A stretch of DNA of 64,000 bases from Perilla frutescens (lineage: Eukaryota > Streptophyta > Magnoliopsida > Lamiales > Lamiaceae). Within the stretch, counting starts at the first letter, position 1. Every line of letters begins with the position of its first letter. Both the position numbers and the translations under genes were made by a program. The stretch is taken from the NCBI GenBank assembly GCA_026008535.1, contig BRKX01000009.1:46993001-47057000 (forward strand). The letters are read 5' to 3'. Positions 24,089-36,451 of this stretch are shown here, piece by piece. The notes beneath the pieces were generated by a model that did not search any database, had not been told where the DNA came from, and saw nothing but the letters and a program-made list of their open reading frames with translations.

Positions 24089-26800
24089 TTGGTAGATATA
24101 AAGGGCATTAGCCCAGCAATTTGCATGCACAAGATCTTGTTGAAAGATGATGCAAAGCCCGTTCGTGATCCACAAAGAAAGCTTAATCCAATGATGAAGG
24201 ATGTGGTGTTAAAAGAGATAATCAAGCTACTGGAAAAGGCATTATATACCCTATTTCAGACAGCAAATGGGTCAGTGCAAGCCATGTTGTGCCCAAGAAG
24301 TGGGGCATTCAAGTCGTAGAAAATGAGAATGGAGAGCTTTGTTCCCACACGACTGCAAACTGGCTGGAGAGTTTACATTGATTACCGGAAGCTAAACACA
24401 GTTACACGGAAAGATTATTTCCCACTTCCATTCATTCACCAGATGCTTGAGAGGCTCGCGAGGAACAAGTTTTTTTATTTCTTGGATGGATACTCTAGAT
24501 ATATGCAAATTGCAATGAATCAAGAGGACAGAATAAAACAACATTCACGTGCCCATTTGGCACCTTTGCCTATCGAATGCCCTTTGGCCTCTGCAATGCT
24601 CCTGGCATGTTTCAGTGATGTATGATGAGCATATTCTTTGATTTGCTCGAGAACTGCATTGAGGTGTTCATGGATGACTTCACAGTGTATGAGAGCTGCT
24701 TTGATCGATACTTGGACAATCTAGAAAATGTGTTGTAGCGATGTGTGAACAAATGCCTAGTGCTAAACTATGAGAAGTGTCATTTCATGGTCAGAGAGGT
24801 CATTGTACTGGGCCATGTGATTTCCGAAAGAGGCATTGAGGTCGATAAAGCCAAAGTGGACATAATCAAGAAATTGCCATACCCCACTTCAATGAAACAA
24901 GTGAGAGTCTTTCTGGGGCACGCTGGATTCTACAGGAGTTTCATAAAAGATTTTGTAAAAATTTCCCACCCTATTAATCATTTGTTATAACAAGATGTCC
25001 CGTTTGAATTTGATGAAGATTGCAAAAAGGCATTCAATATTCTGAAAAAGCAATTGGTCACAGCACCAATTATCCAACCACCAGATTGGGGAATGCCTTT
25101 TGAGATAATGTGTGATGCCAGTGGCTATGCTGTGGGCACTGTACTGGGTCAGAAAAGAGGAAAAGAAAGCCATGTAATTTACCATGCTTCTAAAACTTTG
25201 AATGGTGCACAATGTAATTACACCACTACTGAAAATGAGTTATTAGCAGTAGTGTTTGCATTTCAGAAGTTTCGGTCCTACCTCTTAGGAGCCAAAGGCA
25301 TTGTCTACACAGATCATGGTGCCCTGAGGCACTTATGGCCAAGAAGGAGATGAAGCCAAGACTTATTAGATGGATCTTGCTCTTGTAGGAGTTTGATGTT
25401 GAGATAAAAGTTAAGAGTATGGCATAGAACTTAATAGCCGATCATCTGATCCGAGTGCTGAATAAAAAATACAATGAAATGCCCATTACGAATCATTTCC
25501 CTAATGAGTATTTGTACTTAGCATGGGGCACACGAGAACCCTGGTACGTAGATTTAGTGAATTTTTTGGAGTCAAGAGTTGCCAATTGGGTACTTAAAGT
25601 ATCAAGAGAATAAATTGAGTAATGAGAGCAAGTTCTATGCCTGGGATCGCCCTATTCTATAGAGGAGATATGCTGATCAAATCATAAGAAGATATGTCCC
25701 TGACAATGAGATTAAGGAGATTTTGAAACATTGCCACAACTATGCTTGCGGAGGGCATTTCGGACCGAACCGAACAACAATAAGAGTTCTGGATTGTGGG
25801 TTCTTTTGGCCCTCAATTTTTAAGGATGCCCACTTCGTCTGCAGAAGGTGTAATCAATGCCATAAAGTTGGGAACATCATAAAAAGAAATGAAATGCCCA
25901 TAACACCCATCATGCTAGTTGAGATTTTCGATGTTTGGGGAATAGATTTCATGGGACCCCTTATAAATTCTAAGGAGAACCATTACATAATCCTGGCAGT
26001 TGATTATGTGTCTAAATGGGTAGAAGCTAAGGCTACTTCTACCAATGATGCAAGAGTAGTACCCGCATTTCTGAAATCTCACATTTTCAGTCAGATTGGT
26101 GTGCCCAGGTCCATCATCAATAATCAAGGGACCCATTTTTACAACCAAATGCTGGAAAGGCTATTAAAAAATATGGGGTAAATCATATAGTCCCAACAGC
26201 CTATCATCTACAATGGAATGGCTAAGCTGAAGTCTCAAATCGAGAAATTAAAGCCATCCTTGGTAAGGTAGTGAATCCAAGTCAGAAAGATTGGAGTACT
26301 CATCTGGATGATGTCTTGTGGGCATACTGAACTGCATTCAAGACTCCAATTGGGATGTCCCCATACAGGATATTGTTTGGAAAGTGTTTCTATCTGCCAG
26401 TCAAGCTGGAACACAAAGCACGATGGACAATTCATAAGTTGAACATGGATAAGGATACAGCCGAGCATTTCAGAAAATTTCAAATTCAGGAGCTGGAAGA
26501 GATAAGAATGGAAGCTAATGATAATGTTGTGCTTTACAAAGAAAAAATAAAGAGGCTCTATGATCAAGTGATTAGAAGAAAGAGATTATTTCCAGGGGAA
26601 TAATTCTTTTGTACCATTCAAGGTTCAAGCTGATAGGAGCAAGTCTGAGGACTAAGTGGGTCGGTCCATTTGAAGTGTATGTAGAATGCCCCAATGAGAC
26701 AGTTGAACTAAAAAAATCTCGACACTAGAGGGCATTTCAAAGTTAATGACCACCGTCTAAAACCTTACCTGGGGCATTCTGATTAGGATGCCAGAGTGGT
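24089..26800 (+). pseudogene. Athila-like RT, RNase H and integrase, broken
   Basis: RT begins with the KLNPMMKDVV block near 24180 and WRVYIDYRKLNTVTRKD near 24365; the catalytic FMDDF is at 24667-24681. RNase H follows at 25054-25353 (MCDASGYAVGTVLGQ, YTTTENELLAVVFAF). Integrase has its HHCC module at about 25730-25860 (CHNYACGGHFG, CRRCNQC) and the core GIDFMGP. The second catalytic aspartate position reads asparagine (SIINNQGTHF), which would kill activity even without the stops. Frame changes near 24540 and 25350, and stops at 24736-24738, 24988-24990 and others, break the polyprotein. Confidence 0.85.
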
Positions 26801-27312
26801 TTAGCTCGAGGAGCCCATTTATGCCTGAAAAGGGATGGTGTCGTGCCCACGATAATAACTAGGGCGCTATTGGGAGGCAACTCGGGTTTTATTTGCTCTA
26901 ATTCATTTTTATTTTAATTAAATAAAATTTTCAGTTAATTAAACTAGTTTAGGGACAATTTTACGCTTGTTTTGGATAAGATGTGAATTGCAAGTTGAGA
27001 TAAGGAGAGAGAAAAATAAGAGATAAATATAATCCCTTGAAATAGGGATTCTGAAGCAGGGCATTCTGGAAAGATAGAGTTGAGTTCCGATTTTTGTGGG
27101 AATAATGCTTATCCATTACTATTGGCATATTGATCACATAAAACCTTAGAATCCAAAAAGTCATGGTCACATTAATGAACAGTGACACTATGATAAAAAC
27201 ACACCTGACAAAATCTAAACAATCACTTTCACTTTCTTCAAATTTTTCTGAAACATCCGAACCTTCTTCTCAAAATCCTTCAGCAAGAAAAACTCTTACC
27301 TCCTCTCAAGCT

Positions 27313-28225
27313 GCAACAATGGTGAACACATGAGACAAGAAGATTGTTCCTAAAGCTAAAGGCAAGTTGGAGTTCAAAACTCCAACTGTAGCTGAAGAGC
27401 CTGCGCAACCTAAAGCCGCGAAAAAGAAGGTTGTAAAGCCTAAAGAGAAGGTCGGAACTGCTGTCGGAACAACAAATAAGGTTGCTGAAAAAATCTTGCC
27501 CGAAAAAGAGCCCACGGCTGAGGTAGCCGAGATGAACTCTGCGATGTCGTCGCAAGAAGAATAGTCGGAGAAAGAAGCTGCCACCATGGGCATGCAGGGA
27601 GAAGAAATGGCTGAAGATCATCAAATGGAGCCTGTACAGGAGGTTGAGAAGACTACTACAAAGAATGGAAAGAAACCGGCTAGGGTTTCGACACCTGAGC
27701 CATCTGAAGAAATTGCTGAGGATGAGGACGCTGTGGAAGAAGACGACGATGAAGATTTGGATGATTATCTCAAATAGATTGCAAGGATTGAGCCTAAAGA
27801 TAAGGAAGGGGTAGAAGAACCACCCGCTGAAATCAAGAAGCGGGCTCTAGAGAAGGTAAAAGGAAAAAAGAAGGTCGAAAAGCCCATTCCAGAGCAATCA
27901 GAACAACCCGAAGAGTCTGCGCAAGGGGAGACTGAAGAAAAGGCTTCTAAGAAGCATGATAAGCATTAATAAGAGCCAAGTGAGCTATCTCAGGCTCGCA
28001 CGCTTGTGGATAACCCTTCTGAGGACTCGCCATCCAAGCAAAAGGTCAGCAAGGCAGTGGCCATGAAGGCCGGAGAGAAACTAGATGGAGAGTCCTCTTC
28101 GAGGAAGAGGAAAGTAAGAAAGGGCATACCAAATCCCAAGCCGAAGAAAAGCCGAGGGGGGAGCCCCACTTCAGGAAGGTCAGAAAGTGGCCCGTCACTA
28201 GTCCGGGGTATTATAACTTCAAAAG
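27313..28225 (+). pseudogene. Athila-like post-pol ORF (charged, Lys/Glu-rich)
   Basis: One frame can be followed from ATG at 27313 to the copia LTR junction, interrupted only by stops at 27325-27327, 27562-27564, 27775-27777 and 27967-27969. The product is rich in K, E, P and A, with an acidic run near 27720-27770 and basic clusters (KKKVVKPKEK; SRKRKVRKG). It occupies the position of the extra ORF, called env-like in Athila elements, but no membrane segment is visible. No known domain recognised. The 3' end is cut by the next insertion. Confidence 0.65.
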
Positions 28226-29067
28226 GTAAGTTTATTAATCCAAATTAAATTCATAATCACAAAATCTCTATGTCGAAATCACCTAGACTTAAAAATAATA
28301 ATATTGAATGCGGAAGCGTACTTGAATCATAAATCTTTAGATCTTTAATATTGAATTCAATGTTTAATTTGTTATGGATCTTTCAAATGAATGGTATTAC
28401 CTTTGTTTTGCTTTCTGTAGAAGGAATACAGACTACAAAAAAGAATTACCGTCGTTTGGGATCTATAACCCTAAATATATATAACTATGTATATCTGTGA
28501 TTTTCAATTTGGTCCCTCAACAATTGAATATGTTCTTATAGTAGCTGCACATTAATTACATGATTATCTGATACCTTTAATAGTTCATAATTAAACTTTA
28601 GTATATCATCTTAATTGGACTTACCATAAAACGACTATACACATTTGAGGCAAACTTGTGTGAGATCGTCTAACGGATCCCTTACGTTAGACGGATCTCT
28701 ATTTGACCATGAGGTGCCCCTCTATTTTTTTTCTTTTTAGTGGCCCCCCTTTCCATCTTTATCCCCTTGTTCTTTCTTTTTTTCACTGTTTAATTTTTCA
28801 TTTTTTTTATAAATACATATTTATTTTTTTAATTAATATATATTTTTTAAATAAATATATACACTAAAATGAAATTAGAGAACCCTAAAATTGGATGAAA
28901 TTAATTTAATTTTTGTATCAGGCATCTCGCTCAATGTATTCACCCGACACTAATGCTTGGGCTCATGCATTGGGTTCAATATAAAATGAAGATCTAAAAA
29001 ATTAAAAAAATTAAAAAAATTGAAAAAAATAAAAAAATGGCGGCTGCGCTTCATAGGTAATGATACT

Positions 29068-29086
29068 TGTAGAGGCTTCTTTTCTA
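29068..29086 (+). repeat. Tat-like 5' LTR, first fragment
   Basis: Starts TGTAGAGG and matches the first 17 bases of the 3' LTR at 43349, then ends at the border with the inserted element. About 150 bp of this LTR (equivalent to 43366-43515) are gone. Confidence 0.75.
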
Positions 29087-29454
29087 TTAACCGTTGGATT
29101 CCGTAGTATGGATTAAGGGTGGAGATTTAGTCAAACGTTGGTCTTATCTTTATTTCGTTGGGCTCAGTTTTTCTTTAGTTATTTTGTAAAAAGGGCCCAT
29201 GGTGGTAAGCCCAGCTAGCTAAGGTTATAATCCCTTGTACGTTGTTAATGAAGGTTATGAAAACCATTCTCTAAAAACTGTCTCCCCTTTTCTTCTAAAA
29301 TTCTCTCTCGTTTTCTTCTATATCATTTCTCCCATTTCTGCCAAGTTTTCATCTTTAAACTATATATCGTTACCAACCGCTCAGATCTACTATAATTACA
29401 ATCATAGGGAGGGGTAAACAGAAGAAAGCTAAACAATTAACTGAGATCATTACA
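29087..29454 (+). repeat. Chromovirus-like 5' LTR, truncated
   Basis: 368 bp that match 34226-34593 of the 3' LTR with few differences and the same length. It ends CATTACA immediately before the primer-binding site. The upstream third of the LTR is deleted. Confidence 0.88.
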
Positions 29455-29490
29455 TCTGGTACTCAGAGCCAGCCTTCCTCGGAGTCGGAG

Positions 29491-30966
29491 ATGGCTGATA
29501 CCACCAGTTTTAAGGACCTATTGGAGGCACAAAAGAAACTGGATCAGACACTTCAGGCTGAGACCTTAAAAAGAGAAGTTGCGGAGACAAAAATGCAAGA
29601 GAAAATGGAAGGGATGAATATTTATATGCAAGGGAAATTTGAATACCTTACCAAACTTATGGCTGACATGAGATTGGAGATTCTGAAAACGCCAAGAGGC
29701 AAAGAACCGGCTGACTCCATCTTGGGAGAGCCACCACCGTCACCTATACAGGGTTCAGCCAGCTCCCAAAGACAATTTATGGCTAGACCTATAGCTATGG
29801 TGGATCCACAAAATTCACAGGTACTAAACCCTTTACCAAAGATAGATTTCCCTAAATTTGATGGATCACTCCCTAGATCTTGGATCATCAAATGTAATGG
29901 GTATTTTAGTATGATACCAAATCTGAGTGATGGCCAAAAGATAGCCCTAGCCACCATGCAATTCGAGGGAAAAGCTGCCCAGTGGTATCAAAATATGGCT
30001 GCTAAAGGGCTAGATCTGACATGGCCGCACTTCTTAGAAGTGGTTTCTGCCACGTTTGATGACTTACAGGAAACCAAAATCATCTGTGATTACAACAAAC
30101 TTAAGCATACTGGCTCATATGATGATTATGTAGAGTTCTTTGAAGAACTCAAGGCATGTATGGATTTGTTACACCCGGGGGAGTTCACAGAGAGTTATTA
30201 TATGGCCAGCTTCCTAAGTGGCTTGGGGGAGGAACTCAAATCTGTAATCATGATGTTCAAACCCACAAATCTACAACACCTTATTGAGTTGGGGCAGAGC
30301 CAGCTATTAACCATTGAAGCTATCTCAAAGAAGATTAATAGGGTGGGAAGAACCTACCAAGGCAACAATCCCCAATTTTCAAGAGGCACTGCACCTAATC
30401 CAATGCCTAAAGGAAACCCACCAGTCCCCAGCACTACCAAACCCCCACTTTTAACTGCAACTCAGATGGCAGAAAGGAGACAGCAGGGCCTCTGCTACAA
30501 TTGTGATGGGAGGTTTGTTCCGGGGTATAGGTGTAAACAAAGGATCATGTATGCTATGATGACTGAAGAGGAGGAATTAATATACATACAAGACCAGGAG
30601 GTCCAGGAAGACACTGCAGAAGGACAGAAGGAAACTATGGAAGAAACTCACCTATCCCTAAATGCTATTACAGGGAATGAAGGTCTAACCACCATGAGGT
30701 TCAAAGGCAGCTATCAGGGCCAACCACTACAAATTTTCATTGACACTGGTAGTACCCTTAGTTTCATCAAGGGTACCACTACTCTGAAGTTAGGAGTTCC
30801 CCTACAGACTGCTACACCACTTCTGATTAAAGTAGCCAATGGGAATAAGCTTATAAGTGAACAAGCTGCAGAAGATTTTTCATGGGAAATGCAAGGACAC
30901 ACATTTCAGCACTCACTAAGGCTTATTCAGAATGAAGGGTATGACCTAATTTTGGGTGGAGATTAG
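29491..30966 (+). CDS. gag and aspartic protease of chromovirus-like element (491 aa, premature stop)
   Basis: The start ATG lies 36 bp after the LTR end. Residues about 1-90 are charged and probably coiled-coil; the gag core includes FPKFDGSLPRSWI and the GEELKSVIMMF region. A zinc-knuckle-like CYNCDGRFVPGYRC has tyrosine where the histidine ligand belongs. The protease site is IFIDTGSTLSFI near residue 415. The frame closes with TAG at 30964-30966 exactly where relatives have tryptophan (GGDW). Beyond it the same frame continues with a further stop at 31075-31077. Gag would build the particle; with these stops RT could not be made from this frame. Confidence 0.85.
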   Translation: MADTTSFKDLLEAQKKLDQTLQAETLKREVAETKMQEKMEGMNIYMQGKFEYLTKLMADMRLEILKTPRGKEPADSILGEPPPSPIQGSASSQRQFMARPIAMVDPQNSQVLNPLPKIDFPKFDGSLPRSWIIKCNGYFSMIPNLSDGQKIALATMQFEGKAAQWYQNMAAKGLDLTWPHFLEVVSATFDDLQETKIICDYNKLKHTGSYDDYVEFFEELKACMDLLHPGEFTESYYMASFLSGLGEELKSVIMMFKPTNLQHLIELGQSQLLTIEAISKKINRVGRTYQGNNPQFSRGTAPNPMPKGNPPVPSTTKPPLLTATQMAERRQQGLCYNCDGRFVPGYRCKQRIMYAMMTEEEELIYIQDQEVQEDTAEGQKETMEETHLSLNAITGNEGLTTMRFKGSYQGQPLQIFIDTGSTLSFIKGTTTLKLGVPLQTATPLLIKVANGNKLISEQAAEDFSWEMQGHTFQHSLRLIQNEGYDLILGGD

Positions 30967-31140
30967 CTCAAGGCTTGCACTCCTATAGAATTGGATTATG
31001 AGAAGATGGTTGTCACTGTTAAGTGTGGTGGCAGGAAGGTGAAGATGTTTGCTCACACCTCACAGACTGAGTGTTAATTCATCTCCAGCCATTCCTTATC
31101 CCACCTTCTATATTCTAAACACCAACAAGAGATAGAAGAG

Positions 31141-33910
31141 ATGTACTTTATCACTGTGTATCCAGATGATCAAGAACAGAGCCCTGAGTTCCAGGACCTG
31201 ATCAATGAATTTGCAGACATATTTGTTGAGCCTAAAAGGTTACCCCCTGCCAGGGGTGTGGAGCATCAAATCATACTAAAGGAGGGCAGTGTACCTAAAC
31301 ACCAATACCCCTACAGAGTTTCACATGATCAAAAAGATGTAATTGAAGGCATTGTTACTGAATTGCTAAACTCTGGAGTCATACAAAATAGTCAGAGCCC
31401 ATTTGCATCTCCTGTACTCCTAGTGAAGAAGATAGGACAATACCTGGAGGCTATGTATGGACTATAGGTATCTAAATGGCCTAATAGTCAAGCATGACTA
31501 CCCCATACCAGTCATTGATGAGCTATTTGGGGCACAGGTATTTTCTAAGATAGACTTAAGGTCTGGATACTTCCAAATCCTTATGAGGCCAGAACACAGG
31601 TACCTGACAGCTTTTAGGACACACCAGGGGCATTATGAATTTCTGGTCATGCCCTTTGGGCTGTGCAATGCACCTGCAACTTTTCAATCCCTAATGAATC
31701 AGGTTTTCAGACACTGCCTGAGAAAACATGTTTTGGTTTTCTTTGATGACATCTTGGTCTACAGCAAGACCAAAGAAGAACATCAAGAACATCTAAGGGA
31801 GGTGTTCAAGATCTTAAGGGCTAACTCATTGTTTGCTAAAGAATCAAAGTGTCAGTTTGAAAGAACAAGTATAGAATACTTGGGCCATATTATTTCTAGT
31901 GAAGGGGTATCTACTGACCCACAGAAGATAGAAAGTATGAAGAACTGGCCAACTCCCAAATCAGTTAAGCAGCTGAGGGGGTTTCTGGGTTTGATAGGGT
32001 ATTACAGAAAATTTATCAAAGGGTATGGTGTACTCAGCGAGCCCCTAACCATGTTACTCAGGAAGGAGATGTTTCTATGGGGTGAAGAGGCAGAGCAAGC
32101 TTTCCAGAAGCTCAAGCTAGCTATGATGTGTGCTCTAGTCCTAGCTCTGCCTGACTTCTCCAAACCATTTATATTGGAAACTGATGCCAGTGGTTATGGA
32201 ATTGGGGCAGTGTTCATGCAGGGAGAGAGGCCTATTTCCTACTTGAGTAAAACTCTATGCCCTAAAAACCAGGTACTATCTATTTATGAAAAGGAATTCC
32301 TGGCAGTTCTTATGGTTGTTCAAAAGTGGAGACACTATCTTTTGGGGCATAAATTCATTATTAGGACAGACCAGCAGGCCCTTAAGCACTTGCTGGACCA
32401 GAAAGTTATGTCCCCTGCCCAGCAGAAGTGGATAACTAAACTTTTGGGACTGGATTATGAGATTTGTTACAGAAAAAGGAAGAAGAACAGAGCTGCAGAT
32501 GCACTCTCTAGGGTACAAGAAGAGGGGACAGACTGTTTTGCAATCACTACTATGACACCTACATGGCTTCAAGAGGTGGCAGATAGCTATAAGGATGATT
32601 TGTTTTGCCAAAAGATAATTACTACCAAGGAGAGTGACCCAAGCCAGTACCCTGAATTCACCCTCACTGATGGGTTGCTGAGAACTCAGGGAAGAGTGGT
32701 GGTGGGGAGCAACAAGGATCTTAGGCAGAAGATCCTTGACACAATGCATGGGTCATCCTATGGGGGACATTCAGGAATTACAGGTACCTATGCAAGACTG
32801 AAGAGGTCCTTCTACTGGCTAGGGATGAAATTGGAGGTGATAAGGCTGGTTAAGGGATGTGATGTGTGCAAAAGAAATAAACCCGAATCTGGGTTAAAAC
32901 TAGGGTTGCTGCAACCACTTCCCATCCCCGGACAAGCCTGGACTCATATTAGCATGGATTTTGTGGAAGGGCTGCCTAAGTCTGGGGGAAAGGATGCTAT
33001 CTTGGTGGTCATTGATAGACTAACCAAGTATAGGCACTTTATAGCCCTTTCTTACCCTATTACTGCACAGTCAGTGGCCAAGACATTCATGGAAAACATC
33101 CACAAGTTGCATGGCACCCCTGTAAGTATTATTACAGATAGGGATAAATTATTCACTAGCAGATTTTGGAATGAGCTATTTAAAGGAATGGGGGTCACTC
33201 TATCCTTCACATCTGTCTATCACCCAGAAACTTACGGCCAAACAGAGAGACTTAATAGGTGTCTGGAAAACTACTTAAGGTGTATGACATCAAATTCCCC
33301 AAAACAATGGGTCAAGTGGCTATCTCTAGCGGAATATTGGTATAATACCAATTATCATTCCGCTCTAAAACTAACCCCGTTTGAGGCCCTCTACGGCTAT
33401 GCCCTCCCAAACCTATCTACCGGGACGTACCTGGACTCAAACAATGAGGAGGTTGTTGAATTTCTACAGCAACGGAGGCTCATGTTACAGCATGTACGAG
33501 AGAATCTGCAAGAGGCCCAAAACAGAATGAAAATGTATGCTGATAAATCCAGGGTGGAATGACAGTTTGAGGTCGGAGAGTGGGCTTACCTGAAGCTATA
33601 GCCGTATCACCAAAATTCCATGCAGCTCCGCTGCAATGTGAAGTTGGCCTCCAGATACTACGAGCCCTACAAAGTTGTAGAGAAAATTGGGAAGGTAGCG
33701 TACCGGTTAGATCTACCTAGTGGGTCACGAATTCATCCAGTTTTCCATGTATCATTATTGAAAAAGAAGGTGAGCGAAGGGGTAGTACCTTTGCAAGAGA
33801 TTCCGGCGACAACAGAGGAAGGGCTCTTTTGTGCAATGCCTGTCAAAATACTAGAGCAACGGGTAATCCTCCGTGGTTCAAACTTGGTGGCTCAGATCTG
33901 TGTGCTATAG
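31141..33910 (+). pseudogene. RT, RNase H and integrase of chromovirus-like element (one frame change, few stops)
   Basis: RT begins at 31141 (FADIFVEPKRLPPARGVEH) and shifts frame between about 31430 and 31456. From 31457 to 33562 a 701-residue frame is open: RT with FFDDIL at 31739-31756, RNase H (ETDASGYGIGAVF), the integrase HHCC module (MHGSSYGGHSG to CDVC), and the core D,D,E (MDFVEGLP, ITDRDKLF, QTERLNRCLEN). All catalytic residues are present. TGA at 33560-33562 and TAG at 33599-33601 interrupt the integrase C-terminus, which continues in frame to 33910 and beyond as a chromodomain-like tail. It copies element RNA and inserts the DNA; this copy is nearly but not fully coding. Confidence 0.9.
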
Positions 33911-34017
33911 GATGTCGGGAAACCACATCTTTCCAGTTGGGAAGACGCTTCCTTCGTCCACCGACGATTCACTGACTTGGATCCTCAGGGACGAGGATCG
34001 CCTAAAGGAGGGAAAAA

Positions 34018-34593
34018 TGTTGTGAACCCTCGAGAACTTGGTGTGAAAGATGGTTCGAAAGAGAGAGAGAGATGTGCTGCTAGAGGTTCGGAGCGAAGGC
34101 TTGGATGAAGGGAGATTGCCAGAGAATGGTAGAGAAACCAGCGGAAGGAGGGAGAAGCTAGACTCGATTTTTAGGGTTGAAGAGATTAACCCTATAGTCG
34201 ATTGAATCAAAGAGGGATTTGATTGTTAACCGTTGGATTTCGTAGTATGGATTAAGGGTAGAGATTTAGTCAAATGTTGGTCTTATCTTTATTTCGTTGG
34301 GCTCAGTTTTTTTTTAGTTGTTTTGTAAAAAGGGCCCATGGTGGTAAGCCCAGCTAGCTAGGGTTATAATCCCTTGTACGTTGTTAATGAAGGTTATGAA
34401 AACCATTCTCTAAAAACTGCCTCCTTCTTTCTTCTAAAATTCTCTCTCGTTTTCTTCTATATCATTTCTCCCATTTCTGCCAAGTTTTAATCTTTACACT
34501 ATATATCATTACCAACCGCTCAGATCTACTATAATTACAATCATATGGAGGGGTAAACATAAGAAAGCTAAACAATTAACTGAGATCATTACA
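34018..34593 (+). repeat. Chromovirus-like 3' LTR
   Basis: Begins TGTTGTGAACC after a purine tract (AAAGGAGGGAAAAA) and ends CATTACA; 576 bp. The start could be three bases later. The pair of LTR ends could be used to date the insertion. Confidence 0.82.
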
Positions 34594-34917
34594 GATATCT
34601 CTAGGATATCGAAAAGTGGTTGAGAGCTCTATATATATATATACATATTGGTAAGAAAAGCTCCAAAGGGAGACGGGACAACAATAGAAAAACATTGGAA
34701 AAACATTGCATCGTTCTATTCAACTCAATAACATTATTTAATTTAGTTTCTTTCTTTAATTTGTCCGTTTTCTATTCTTGATTCTGACTTGAGCATCGGA
34801 GTCCGTTCGATCATCAACCCCTCAACGGTCCTTCAACTTCACATGTTTTTGTTTGTCTTTTAGGTCGTCGGAGCCCGAATCCAACATACGATCAATTGTA
34901 GAATTTTGACCTCTATA
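34594..34917 (+). repeat. Tat-like 5' LTR, second fragment
   Basis: Starts GATATCTCTAGG directly after the inserted element and matches the 3' LTR from 43516 on. It ends TCTATA where the 3' LTR ends TCTACA. The primer-binding site follows at once. Confidence 0.85.
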
Positions 34918-34957
34918 ATTTGGCGCCCACCGTAGGGCTCCGATTGACCACTTCAAG

Positions 34958-36370
34958 ATGACTAATGATAACCAGAAGGATGCAGTGACTGCCACCTATG
35001 ACAGCCGGAAGGACGCGGGGATAGCCACCCCATCACTAGAGGGTGATGGTGATATCACACGACTTCTACGTTTGATCTAGTGTCAACTAGACACTACAAC
35101 GGTTGAACTCGTAGCTATCCGTACGGAAATTTCAACTTTAAAGGCCAGATTATAGACTATCTCGAAACCGAACTATTTCCCTAATGGATCTCTTCAAATG
35201 CAACTATCCCTGCTCGCACAAACTCGAATGTCTAACGAACTTCGAAAGCAGGTACTCCTAAACTCAACCTATGAGTTCGCTAACCAATCTACTGCAGGTC
35301 CAAGTAAAGAACCGACGCATAAGGGCAATGGGAAGAGGGACTTTCCTCTAGGACCCCAACCTGGATTCAAGGACTATGACCCCAATCCAGGATCTGAAGT
35401 TGAGAGGAAAATTCAATGATTAGAGGATATACTAACTCGAATCCTCGGGGTCCCCACTCCCATCCGAAAAACTGCACCGATGAGCTTTGCAGATTCTCCA
35501 TTCACTGACAAAATCAGCCTCATAGAGATGCCACCGAAATTTACATTCCCCAGCATGAAATTATTAGACAGCACGTCCGATCCCAATGACCACATCGCCC
35601 GGTACAAGCAAAGAATATTCACTATAATAGTTCATCAGCACGCCAGAGAAGCTAGTATGTGTAAGGGCTTCGGGTCCAGCCTCACCGGTCTAGCACTCCA
35701 GTGGTTCACCAATCGTTCCAACTTTACGATCTCATCATTTGCCCAGATCAATGACCTGTTCATCGAACAGTTCACTAGCAGTTGCAAGATTGAAAAGGTG
35801 TCGATACCAAACTGTAACATCGACACTGCCATACAAGACAATGGAGGATGTCCTAGCAAAGGCCTGGGCTCAAATCAAATGGGAAGAGGATGAAGCGAAT
35901 TCATCCAGATCTCGAACCAAAAATAAGAATCCAAGAAGAGAACTAAGAAACATCAGGGCCGAAAGATACAGAGCGGACCCCTATCCGCGAAACCCCAGAT
36001 TCGACCCTCGAAGCAGACAAGCTCTAGAAAATTCTGATATAAAACTTTCTGAATACAACCTCAGTATATCACCATTAGAGGTAGTCTATGCACTCAAAGG
36101 ACTCGGACAGAATGTAAAATGGCCAATGAAAATGAAAACACAGAATAACTAGCGCGGCAGTAACAAGTTCTACGAATTTCATAATGATCATGGCCACAGA
36201 ACGGATAAGTGCATCTCTCTCAGGCTCGAAGTCGCTGAACTCCTGAATCGAGGACATCTTACTGACCTCCTAACTGCCAAAGGGAAGGAGAACTGGTCGC
36301 TAAGGGAGAGTTATAAAGAGACACATCCACCCGAACCCCCGAGGGTTGACCGCACTTTAAACTGCATAAT
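34958..36370 (+). pseudogene. Tat-like gag, broken
   Basis: Likely start ATG at 34958. One frame runs to 35893 with stops at 35078-35080, 35153-35155 and 35417-35419. The gag core has FPSMKLLDSTSDPNDHIARY near 35545-35605. After a frame change near 35830 it continues with an arginine-rich part and a knuckle-like FHNDHGHRTDKC near 36176-36215, in which the first cysteine is absent. Confidence 0.8.
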
Positions 36371-36451
36371 TGGAGGTTCAAAATTTAGTGGGATCTCTCG
36401 ATCTTTAGTGAAAAGACACTGCAAGTCAATCAAATATAACGGAAATATCCC

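Larger units (their letters stand above)
20005..28225 (+). mobile_element. Athila-like Ty3/gypsy element, 3' end missing
   Basis: A 1.36 kb 5' LTR, a primer-binding site starting TTGGCACCATTGC (about 21368-21388), gag, protease, RT, RNase H, integrase and a downstream charged ORF follow in order. The PBS looks like a decayed form of the Athila/Tat-type TTGGCGCCGTTGC. The sequence GGGAGGCAACTCGGG at 26873-26887 after integrase is typical of Athila elements. The copy ends abruptly at 28225 in a split copia LTR, and no 3' LTR was found in the window. Every gene is broken, so this is an old copy. Confidence 0.85.
29087..34593 (+). mobile_element. Chromovirus-like Ty3/gypsy element inserted in the Tat-like 5' LTR
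   Basis: A partial 5' LTR (29087-29454), primer-binding site (29457-29470, TGGTACTCAGAGCC, close to the initiator-Met tRNA type), gag-protease, RT-RNase H-integrase and a complete 3' LTR (34018-34593). The first 208 bp of the 5' LTR are missing, together with neighbouring Tat LTR sequence. Coding damage is light: a few stops and one frame change. It is the innermost and probably the youngest insertion of this nest. The C-terminus ends in a chromodomain-like tail, so a chromovirus lineage is likely; the exact clade is not assigned. Confidence 0.88.

Noticed and set aside
27313..28225. Host nucleolar/chromatin-type KE-rich gene
   Set aside because: Position right after Athila-like integrase, in-frame stops and lack of introns fit a retrotransposon ORF.
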